From assembly GCA_016302725.1 (NCBI GenBank), contig JAEDNB010000051.1, forward strand, positions 1 through 11,517: 11,517 nt of DNA, given 5' to 3'. The position numbers and the translations under genes were made by a program. The notes under the pieces were generated by a model. It was not told the DNA's origin. It worked only from the letters and a program-made list of their open reading frames with translations, and made no database searches. This stretch comes from Lentisphaeria bacterium (lineage in GTDB: Bacteria; Verrucomicrobiota; Lentisphaeria; Oligosphaerales; Oligosphaeraceae). The stretch's first letter is position 1. Every line of letters begins with the position of its first letter. Positions 1 through 7,600 of the stretch are shown here, piece after piece.

Positions 1-34
1 CCCCGCACCGCACCCCCTTCCGCCCCCTCCGTGC

Positions 35-91
35 GCCCGCAGGGCGTTTCCGTGCCCTCCGTGTTTAAAAACCTCCGTGCCCTCCGTGTTT
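35..91. repeat. Left copy of a dispersed GTG-rich intergenic repeat
   Basis: This segment holds two copies of the 15-mer CCGTGCCCTCCGTGT, at 50-64 and 75-89. The first is preceded by GCCCGCAGGGCGTTT (35-49). Bases 35-64 are identical over 30 nt to the reverse complement of 11488-11517 at the other end of the window, and 72-91 is identical over 20 nt to the reverse complement of 11456-11475. It lies just downstream of the heptosyltransferase stop. Bases 1-34 are C-rich and contain another CCCTCCGTGC, so the array may continue to the left. There is no coding capacity and no CRISPR-like spacing. The function is unknown; it looks like a dispersed repeat family member. Confidence 0.85.
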
Positions 92-115
92 ACCCCCCCG
101 TGTCAGGCGTGGGGA

Positions 116-1210
116 TTATCGTTTCAAGAGGTGTCGGAGGCTTTCCAATACAGGTTCCGGGGGGAGGCTTTTCATGCAGAGATACTGTCTGGCGCCGGCC
201 CAGGGGCACTGTCTTTGGAGGCAGGGCCGGCAATCCACCTGTGCCACCTGGAGTTCCCAGGGGGCACCCAGGGGGCCGGTGGCGACGGGGTCAGTGGAGG
301 CGAAGATGGCCACCCCTGGGGTTCCCAGGGCGGCGGCCAGGTGCATGGAGCCGGAGTCATTGGCCAGGACGGCATCCGCCTGTGCCAAGACGCTCATCAA
401 GGCAGGCAGGGGAGTCTTTCCGCCCAGGTCCAAGGCGCCTGGGGCCCCAGCGGCGATTCGTGCGGTAAGGGCGGCCTCCTTGGGGGCGCCCACGACCACG
501 ACCCGGCAATTCTCCTTCAGGAGAGCGCGCGCCACCTGGACAAAATACTCCTCGGGCCATTGCTTTGCGGGGCCGTAGGCTGCGCCGGGGGCCATGGCAA
601 CCCATCCCTTTCCCTTTTCCATGCCCAGGGCCTGGGCGGGGGCGGGGTGCACGGCCAGGGGCGGGCATTGGGGAGAGAGGGCCACCTTGCCCAGCGTCCC
701 CACCAGCTCCAGATACCAGGACAGCTGGTGCCATTTTCCTTCTCCCTCGTGGGGTTTCCATCGGGGGATGGAGTCCGTGAGCATCCATCCCCGGAAAGCG
801 CCGGCGCGTCCCAGGCGGCGTGGGATGGCGCACCGCCAGAGGTCCCATGCGGAGCCGAAGGAATTGGGGAAGACCACGCCCAGTCCGAAATCGTGTTTCC
901 GGACCTGCTGGCGCGTCTGGGCATCCATTCGCTTTCCGTCAAAGGGAATCACCCCGTCCACCCAGGGGGCGGCCTGCCAGAGAGGAGCCAGGCCGGCGGG
1001 CGCCGCCACCCAAAGGGGCACCCCTGCGGGAAGGAAGCCCTTCAACTGCCAGGCGGCAGGCAGGGTCATCAGCATGTCCCCCAGCCAATTCGTGGACCGC
1101 AAAAGGACGCCCCCCCGCCAATCCACCTGTCCCAGGGCGGGCACTGTGCGAGGGAACTCCACTATTTTAGGCTGATAAGGCATAGGGGCGGAAAAGGGGG
1201 AGGGTGGCAT
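116..1210 (-). CDS. waaF: Glycosyltransferase family 9, WaaF-like LPS heptosyltransferase
   Basis: Predicted to transfer a heptose from an ADP-heptose donor to the lipopolysaccharide inner core on the cytoplasmic face of the inner membrane. With the start at 1210 the product is 364 aa, close to the 348 aa of E. coli WaaF. Visible signatures are the N-terminal RSTNWLGD (residues 38-45, the GT-B N-domain loop), the mid-protein MAPGAAYGPAKQWP (the WaaF-type donor-domain motif), NDSGSMHLAAALGTPGVAIF (284-303), and the Cys-rich C-terminal CRPCLQRQC (C327, C330, C335) with C345, as in WaaF proteins. The start is uncertain. ATG 1210 has only a weak AAGG nine bases upstream. ATG 1183 has none but gives a more family-like N-terminus. 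ATG 1312 would leave 27 bp after accD but adds a low-complexity leader. The gene is probably co-transcribed with accD. The GT9 assignment is firm; heptosyltransferase II rather than I or III is inferred from motif similarity. Confidence 0.88.
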   Translation of the reverse strand: MPPSPFSAPMPYQPKIVEFPRTVPALGQVDWRGGVLLRSTNWLGDMLMTLPAAWQLKGFLPAGVPLWVAAPAGLAPLWQAAPWVDGVIPFDGKRMDAQTRQQVRKHDFGLGVVFPNSFGSAWDLWRCAIPRRLGRAGAFRGWMLTDSIPRWKPHEGEGKWHQLSWYLELVGTLGKVALSPQCPPLAVHPAPAQALGMEKGKGWVAMAPGAAYGPAKQWPEEYFVQVARALLKENCRVVVVGAPKEAALTARIAAGAPGALDLGGKTPLPALMSVLAQADAVLANDSGSMHLAAALGTPGVAIFASTDPVATGPLGAPWELQVAQVDCRPCLQRQCPWAGARQYLCMKSLPPEPVLESLRHLLKR

Positions 1211-1339
1211 GGCGCGAAGCCTTGCCCGCGTGGACGTCGTTGTTTTCCCGGGGCCCTGTATACGGGCAAGCTGGAGGAGAGGCGCGGGGGATTGTTCCGG
1301 CCCAAGGCGCATGCCTAGGCTTCAGGGCTCCGGCCGCGG

Positions 1340-2182
1340 CTACCGATGGAAGGTCTTCAGGAGTCCCGAAAGGGTGCTTCGGAGGTCCTTGCGCTCCACA
1401 ATGGCGTCGATGAAGCCATGCTGGAGGAGATATTCCGCCCGCTGGAAATTCTCGGGCAGTTTCTGGCGTGTAGTCTGTTCCACGACCCGGGGTCCGGCGA
1501 AGCCCACCAGGGCCTGGGGTTCGGAGAGGATCACATCCCCCAGGGAGGCGAAGGAGGCGGTGACGCCGCCGGTGGTGGGATGGGTAAGGATGATGATGAG
1601 GGGAAGCCCCTCCTCGTCATGGCGTTCCACGGCGCCGGCGGTCTTGGCCATCTGCATCAAGGAGAGGGCGCCCTCCTGCATCCGCGCACCGCCGGAGGCG
1701 GTGACAATGACCATGGGCAGCTCCCGTCGCGTGGCCCATTCGATGACCCGTGTGATTTTCTCCCCCACCACGGCGCCCATGCTGGCGCCCATGAAACGGA
1801 AATCCATGACCGCCAGCCCAAAGCGATGGCCATCCAGCCAGGCCTTTCCGGTGATGACCGCCTCCCGCAGCCCCGTCTTCTGCTGGGACTCCCGCAATTT
1901 CGCCAGATAGGAGGAATTGTTGGCGAAATTGAGGGGATCCAGGGAAGTCAGGGTCTCGTCGATTTCCGTGAAGCCCTTCTTCGTGTGGTCCGTCAACTGG
2001 TGGATTCTCTCCCAGGCCGTCAAGGGGGTGTAGTATCCACAGGCGGGGCACACGTTGAGATTCGCCTGCATGGCCCGGATGTAGATGACCTCCCCGCAGG
2101 ATTGGCACTTGCACCACAAGCCTGCGGGAATCTCCTTCCGCTCTCCCTGGCTGAATCCTGCGGTGGTCTCGTTGATGGACAT
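1340..2182 (-). CDS. accD: Acetyl-CoA carboxylase carboxyltransferase subunit beta
   Basis: This is the beta half of the carboxyltransferase that, with AccA, moves CO2 from carboxybiotin on AccB to acetyl-CoA, making malonyl-CoA, the committed step of fatty-acid synthesis in the cytoplasm. The 280-aa product has the AccD-specific N-terminal four-cysteine zinc finger (C26-x2-C29 and C45-x2-C48). The crotonase-like carboxyltransferase core follows, with GGARMQEGALSLMQMAKT (around residues 164-181), THPTTGGVTASFASLGD and SEPQALVGFAGPRVVEQT. The length is typical. The start ATG is preceded by GGAG four bases upstream and AGGAG ten bases upstream. The gene begins 42 bp after the phosphatase gene stop, and the heptosyltransferase gene follows, so these three probably share a transcript. 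accA is not in the window. No sequence oddities were seen. Confidence 0.97.
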   Translation of the reverse strand: MSINETTAGFSQGERKEIPAGLWCKCQSCGEVIYIRAMQANLNVCPACGYYTPLTAWERIHQLTDHTKKGFTEIDETLTSLDPLNFANNSSYLAKLRESQQKTGLREAVITGKAWLDGHRFGLAVMDFRFMGASMGAVVGEKITRVIEWATRRELPMVIVTASGGARMQEGALSLMQMAKTAGAVERHDEEGLPLIIILTHPTTGGVTASFASLGDVILSEPQALVGFAGPRVVEQTTRQKLPENFQRAEYLLQHGFIDAIVERKDLRSTLSGLLKTFHR

Positions 2183-2224
2183 GGGGCTCCGGCTCCTAGA
2201 GAAGGCGCATTTCGGAAAGGCCAG

Positions 2225-4420
2225 CTATTTCAGGAACACAGGCACCAGCGCCTCCCGGGAGTGGAAGAGGCCATTGGTGGCCCCCAGGTTCCGCTGGATT
2301 CCGGAGGGGAAATCCGTGGTGCACACATTCAGTTCCAGGGCGCCCTTCAGTTCCAGTTGGGCCAGAGGCACTGCCGCCTCCAGGCTCCAGCCACGGCCCG
2401 TCTCCGCGGTCACGGCGGTGAACTCCGCAAAGTTCCACTTTATGTCGGTGCCACGGCCATCCAGGGTGCCTCCCAGGCGGTTGACAATGAGCTGGTAGTA
2501 GGTGGCATGGCCCGCCCCCGCCAGGAAAAACTCCACCTCGTCATCTTCCCAGACGGCCCCGTCGTGCTCCCGCTTACGGGCGGCGGGCGTGGCATCCTCC
2601 AGGAACTCCACCCCCAGATAGAGCACATCGTGCTGGGGATTGGTGGCCACCCGGAGGGAGACCTTTCCCGAGGTGGCGGGGGAGCCGTCCAACTGGGAAA
2701 GGAAGACCGGCTTGCAGGCGGCCCAGAACTCCTCGTCCAGGCGTCCATCCCAGGCGGGAGGGGTCTCCTGGGCAGGGGCGACGAGATATTCCCCCGCCTT
2801 TTCCTCCCAGGGCCGGGTTTCGTATCCCTGTGGGGCCTTGGGCTCTTCCCCCTGGGGGACGGGCTTCAGGAGGGCCAGGGTTTCGCTCTTTGGGGGCAGC
2901 TGGATTCCCGCGGCCAGTTCCTGGGGAGTCCAGGCGAGATTTCCGGAGGGGGAGAGATTGAGGAACTTTCGGCTGGGGTCCAGAAGGAGATATGCGGGGG
3001 CCGTCAGCCCCTCCCCCTGGAAGGCGCCCGCGGCGACCCGGGAGGAGCCATTATGGACGCGGAGGAGATACTCCCCCTGTCCATTGGCACCGACAAAGTC
3101 GGGGGCGGCATAGTTTTCGTTGTCTCCCCGGAAAGGGAACTCCTGCCCGCACTGGAGCATCAGGCGGTTGCCGGCGGCGGGGGGGACGAAGGCCACCTGG
3201 GTGGTCTCTTCGAAGGAGGCCAGCAGTTCCTCGACGGCGGCGGCCTGCTGGAGCACAGGGGAGGGAGTCAGCCCCGCCCCCAGGATGATTTCCTGGAATT
3301 CCCGGATTTCCCGGGCGCTCACGCCGCAGCGGAGGAGGAAACGCTCCGTCTTCCACTGGAGGGGTTCCTCCGGGGCCTCGGCGAAATCGTCCATCCGGGC
3401 CAGCATGGTATCCACGGCGGAGAAGTACCGTGTGCTGTAGAAGGAAGTGAAAACATAGTCCCGTCGGATCTCCTCCTCGGAGCATCCCAGGACAGCCTGG
3501 AGGAGGAAGGCCAGGGTTCCGGTGCGGTCCGCCCCCACCACGCAATGGAAGAGGACGGGATAGTTTTCACGCCGGGCGAAGACGGAGAAGAGTTGGCGGC
3601 AGTTCTCCATGCCCTTGGCGGTGAAGATGCCCACATACATCTGGGCGGGGATGGGGAGGTATTGGACGGCCTGGGGGTCCTGGTCGGGGGCCAGGGCGGG
3701 GCTTTCGCCCTCCCAGCGCAGGTCGAGGATGCTCTTGGGGGCGGGAGTCGCGCCGAAGACGGGGCATTCCTGGAACTCCCTGGGTTCCTCCGCCTCGGGG
3801 AGGTAGGCGGAGCTGCGGTAAAGCATGCCGAAGGGGATGCGCCTTCCCTCGGCGGCGGTCATTCCCCCCAGGTCCCGGAGATTGGCGCGATGGTTCCAGT
3901 AGAGCGGGAAGGGGATTCCCGCCTCCACGGTGAAACTCCGGACGGGGGATTCGGCGAGCACCTTGCCCTCCGCATCCAGGGTGCGCACCTTCCAGGCGTA
4001 GGTGGTGCCGGGGAGGAGATTCTGGAGGATGGCCTGGCCCCTGCCCTGCGCCATGGGGGCGGAGGAGGACTCATAGACTGCGCAAGCCTCCCGGTCCAGT
4101 TTCTCGCCGGGGCTCACCAGCACCTGGAAGCGGGTTCCCGCCATTGCCTCCTCGGGGATGCGCCACGCCAGGCGGATGCCCTGGGGCAGGGAGGCGCCGG
4201 GATTCGCCTGTAGGCGCCCCACAAAGACCCTGTCCTGCCAAAGCGCCTCCAATTGCGCCAGGGGCAGGCGGGAGGCCAGGCGCTGAAGGTCTGTCAGGGG
4301 GGAGACCACCGCGCGGTTTTCCGGGGCAATGGGCTTCAGCCTCCCCGCTGCGGAAAGGGAAAGGGCGCCAAGGAGGAGGCAAAGGAAAACGGGAAAGGAT
4401 ATCCTTCGAAGGTCGAGCAT
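2225..4420 (-). CDS. Secreted protein tyrosine phosphatase with Fn3-like and CBM9-like domains
   Basis: The 731-aa product starts with a Sec signal peptide (MLDLRR, then a hydrophobic run to LSLSAAG, residues 1-26; no lipobox). Residues about 50-165 contain an Fn3-like strand pattern (LLPGTTYAWKVRTLDAEGK). Residues 175-400 are a Y_phosphatase3-type tyrosine/serine phosphatase: the family hallmark NLRDLGG (180-186) followed by G(M)LYRSS, then ILDLRWEGES, and the catalytic P-loop HCVVGADRTG with nucleophile C293 and R299. Residues about 545-731 resemble a CBM9/DOMON-like sugar-binding module (WDGRLDEEFW from W557, LYLGVEFLED, WEDDEVEFFL). The likely role is dephosphorylation in the periplasm or outside the cell, perhaps anchored to a glycan; the substrate is unknown. 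The start at 4420 is chosen for the signal peptide and GGAG 11 bases upstream; the frame stays open upstream to 4849, but that part overlaps the SbcDC gene. accD follows 42 bp downstream. Confidence 0.85.
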   Translation of the reverse strand: MLDLRRISFPVFLCLLLGALSLSAAGRLKPIAPENRAVVSPLTDLQRLASRLPLAQLEALWQDRVFVGRLQANPGASLPQGIRLAWRIPEEAMAGTRFQVLVSPGEKLDREACAVYESSSAPMAQGRGQAILQNLLPGTTYAWKVRTLDAEGKVLAESPVRSFTVEAGIPFPLYWNHRANLRDLGGMTAAEGRRIPFGMLYRSSAYLPEAEEPREFQECPVFGATPAPKSILDLRWEGESPALAPDQDPQAVQYLPIPAQMYVGIFTAKGMENCRQLFSVFARRENYPVLFHCVVGADRTGTLAFLLQAVLGCSEEEIRRDYVFTSFYSTRYFSAVDTMLARMDDFAEAPEEPLQWKTERFLLRCGVSAREIREFQEIILGAGLTPSPVLQQAAAVEELLASFEETTQVAFVPPAAGNRLMLQCGQEFPFRGDNENYAAPDFVGANGQGEYLLRVHNGSSRVAAGAFQGEGLTAPAYLLLDPSRKFLNLSPSGNLAWTPQELAAGIQLPPKSETLALLKPVPQGEEPKAPQGYETRPWEEKAGEYLVAPAQETPPAWDGRLDEEFWAACKPVFLSQLDGSPATSGKVSLRVATNPQHDVLYLGVEFLEDATPAARKREHDGAVWEDDEVEFFLAGAGHATYYQLIVNRLGGTLDGRGTDIKWNFAEFTAVTAETGRGWSLEAAVPLAQLELKGALELNVCTTDFPSGIQRNLGATNGLFHSREALVPVFLK

Positions 4421-4490
4421 GGTGAGGAATACTCCAAAGTGTGCGTCCCGCCCTCCGAAGAGGGGGAATGGGGAAGGAACACGGTGAACA

Positions 4491-4523
4491 CAGGCCGCCC
4501 AGCCTGTCCGCAGGGGCGGCCTG
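4491..4523. repeat. Perfect 10-bp inverted repeat between SbcDC and phosphatase genes
   Basis: CAGGCCGCCC at 4491-4500 is the exact reverse complement of GGGCGGCCTG at 4514-4523, with a 13-nt loop. It lies 157-189 nt after the SbcDC stop and 71-103 nt before the phosphatase start. As RNA it would form a very stable GC hairpin. No U-tract follows on the minus transcript, so a classical intrinsic terminator is not supported. A leader hairpin, a processing site or a protein-binding palindrome are alternatives. The rest of the 4421-4679 gap has only short stems (such as CCCTG/CAGGG at 4639-4651) and no gene. Confidence 0.6.
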
Positions 4524-4679
4524 CGCCTCGGCGAAAGGGGGCCGCCGCAGGGAGCCGGAAAGGCCACGCCAGGGGAAAGGAGGGAGGAGGGGGGAGCCTC
4601 TTCCGGGAAGCGCAGCCCCGCAGGCCCTGGCCGAGATGGCCCTGGCGCAGGGAAGCCGGCACCCCGGACTTTGAGGATA

Positions 4680-7600
4680 CTATAACTCCGGGGCGCCTGG
4701 ACCACCCTGCCCGTCGGCAATCTGGCCTTCGGCCGCCTTCCTGCCCCTTTTGCCGGACTTCTTCTCCTTCTCCTTCGGGGGCCTTGCCGGGGTGAAGGCG
4801 ACCCCAGGTCCCTGGACACGCCCCATGCCATCCCGCTTCTGCACCTCAATCTTTGTCTCGATGCGTTCCTTCAGGGCCTCCACATGACTGATGATGCCCA
4901 CCAATTTCCGGGCGGCACCCTCCTTCTCGCCGAGCTCCTTCAGCAGTTCCAGCGCGGACTCCAGGGCATTTCCGTCCAGGGTCCCGAAGCCTTCGTCCAG
5001 GAGGACATTTCCCAGGCGGGCCTTTTGGCTGATGGCGCTCATCTCGGCCATGCCCAGGGCCAGGGCCAGGCTCACCTCGAAGGACTCTCCCCCGGAGAGA
5101 TTCCGCACCGTCCGGGTGATGTCCCCCCGGTAATGGTCCACCACATTGAGGGCGAGGGGACTGCCGGCGTCCCCCCCCACCAGGGTGAAATGCCTTTTCA
5201 GGGCCAGGGTCCGGTTTTGATTGGCGAGCCTGACCAGTTGCCGGAAGGTATATCCCTGCGCGATGCGGGCAAAGCCTTCCCCCTTGTTGGTGCCCAGGAA
5301 ATCATCCAGTTGCTTCCAGATGTCCCGTTCCGCCTCCCACCGGCGTTTCTCCGCCTCGTTTTCCTGGCGAGCCGCCCGGTTTTTGTCATCTTCGCCAAGG
5401 AGGAGGGCGCACTCCCGCTCCCTTTTTTCGGCGGCCGCACGTTTTTCCTCCCACTCCTTCCGCTCTTCTTCGTTCCTCCGCCGGTCCAGCCCCTCGGGAA
5501 GCCTGGCGCAGACTTCCCGCCAATGCCTCGCCTCCCCCTCCACGGAGGCCTCCGCCTGGACACATCGCTCATCGATTTTCTGGATTCTTTTCGTCAGTTC
5601 CTGCAATTCCTGGTGCGGCCTCCACATGGCCAGGAAAGCCTTCTCGCCGTCAATGGCATTTTTCTCCAGCTCCTGGAGGAAGAGGCCGCGGGCATTTTCC
5701 TCCGTGGCGTGCAGGGTTTCCTGATGGCGCCGGGCTTCTTCCAGGGCGGTTTCGGCGGCCTTCCGTTCCGTCTGGGCGGCGGTGCATGCCGCGGAAGCCT
5801 TGTCCCGGGCCTTCCGGGCCTCTTCCAGCATCTCCCCGTTTTTCCGTTCGGCGGCCTCCAGGTCCTCCTCGTCGCACTTTTCCCTCCGCAGGCGGCGCAG
5901 TTCCTCCCATCCTTCCCTTGCCTCCCGGAGCTCCTGGGCGAGGGAGCGTTCCTGGTCTTTCAGGCCCTTCTCCCGTCCGAGCCGTTCCGCCCTCCCGGTC
6001 TCGTATTCCTGTTCCCGGCCCTTCAGCCTCTCCTGCCGTTCCCAGGCCTCCCCATAGGCTGCAATCCGCTTCTCCAGCTCCTTCGGCAAGGCCTCATGCC
6101 TGGGCCACTCCGACACCCCCAGCCTCTCCCGAAACTCCCGGAATAGCTCCGATGCCTTCCCCTGGCACTCCAACGCCTTCCCCTGGCACTCCGACGCGCA
6201 CCGCGCCGCCTCCTCCCGGCAGCGCTCCACCTCCCTCCGGGCATTTTCCACCCTCTCCCGGCAGTTCTCCACCTCCTGGGAAAGGCGGGCCTCCCCCTTC
6301 TCCGCCAAGGCCATCCCCTTCTCCAAATCCTCCACTCTCGACAAACACGCCTTCAACCGCCCGGCCACCCTTTCACACTCCGTCTTCAAGGGGAAGCCAC
6401 CATGGCAATAGGGATGTTCCGTGGCCCCGCAAAGCGGGCAGGGCTCGCCCTCCTTCAGCAACCCCCGCTGCTCCTGGTAGCCCTGGACTTTTGCAGCCAG
6501 GCTCACCATGAGAAGGGCGTTGTCCCGGTCCTCCTGAAGGGCCTCCTTCGTCTTGCCCCCCAGGGCTTCCTCCAATTCCCTCCCCAGCAGTGCCGCCTGC
6601 CCCTTGGCAGCGGCGGCCTCCTTCTGCTTTTCCCCCCAGGAGCTTTCCTGGGACGCCAATTCCTCCTGCGCCTTCCCCAGGGCCTCCTTCGCCCGCGCAA
6701 GGCCTTTCTCCCCCTTCTTCAGGGCCTCCTCCTCCTGGACCAGCCCCTTGCGGCGCTCCTCCCACTTGGCCCGGCACTCCCTCAACTCCCCATCCCCGGG
6801 ATGGCTCTCCAGATAGGCCTTCGCCTCATCCGCCGTCCTCCGGTCCGCCTCCCAGGCCTCCTGCGCCTTCCGCTGCTCCTCCCGGACTGCCTGGAGGCCT
6901 TTCCCCACCTCCTCCGCCTTCTGGCAGAGTTCCCCATAGGCCTTGCCCCGGACATTGGCCTGGGCTTCCAGTTCCTTGGCCTCCCGAAGAAGGCAGGCCC
7001 GTTCGCCATGCCTTTCCCGGGCTTCCTCCAGGGCGGCCTCCGCCTGTCCCAAAGTAGCCTTCGCCCTCTCCCCTGCCTCCTGGCGTTCCTTGCATTCCCC
7101 CTCCCGCCTCCTGCTCTCCCTCTCCCCCTCTTCCCGGTTCTTCCGGGCGGCCTCCCACTGCCTATAGGAGGCCTCGCAGAGGATGGCCCGGTTGCCCTCC
7201 TCCAGGCGCCGGCGCTCCGCCGACGCGCCCTCCTTGGCCTCCCGGGCGGCAAAGCGTTCCTGCTCCTTCTCCGCCAATGCCTTTCCCACCTTCTCCTTCT
7301 CCGCAAAATTCCTCTCGTTTTCTTCCGCCGCAGCCACTTTCTCCTTCCATTTCCCCAGCTCTTCCCGGGCCGCAGCCTGTTCCCGCTCCCTCTCCGCCCG
7401 CTCCTCCTCCGGCATGACACGGCACTTTTCCAGCGCCAGCCTCGCCCCCATCCACCCCTCGTTCACTTCCTCGAAGCGCTTCGCCACGGCGGCCCCCAGT
7501 TCCTTGTAGATGTCCGTCCCCGTGATGGCGGTGAGAATGGGCACCCGCTCATCATCCTTGGCCTTCAGGAAATCATCGAATTTCCCCTGGGGCAGCAGGA

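Noticed and set aside
35..91. CRISPR array at the window edges
   Set aside because: Only two short repeat units with 7-12 nt between the blocks, no unique spacers of CRISPR length and no cas genes.
1257..1262. TATACA as a -10 element for a separate heptosyltransferase promoter
   Set aside because: No -35-like hexamer at suitable spacing, and the gene lies close behind accD in the same direction.
1346..4213. A 955-codon open frame on the plus strand antisense to accD and the phosphatase gene
   Set aside because: The product is Gly/Glu/Leu-rich with no family motifs and overlaps two well-supported minus-strand genes; it arises from GC-rich third positions.
4421..4849. Upstream extension of the phosphatase gene to an ATG at 4849
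   Set aside because: It would overlap the SbcDC 3' end and place about 143 low-complexity residues before a clear signal peptide; the start at 4420 fits better.
6094..6348. Repetitive Gly/Pro-rich minus-strand frame with VPGEG-like repeats
   Set aside because: It is an out-of-frame reading of the SbcC coiled-coil repeats, which are explained by the heptad duplications in the real frame.
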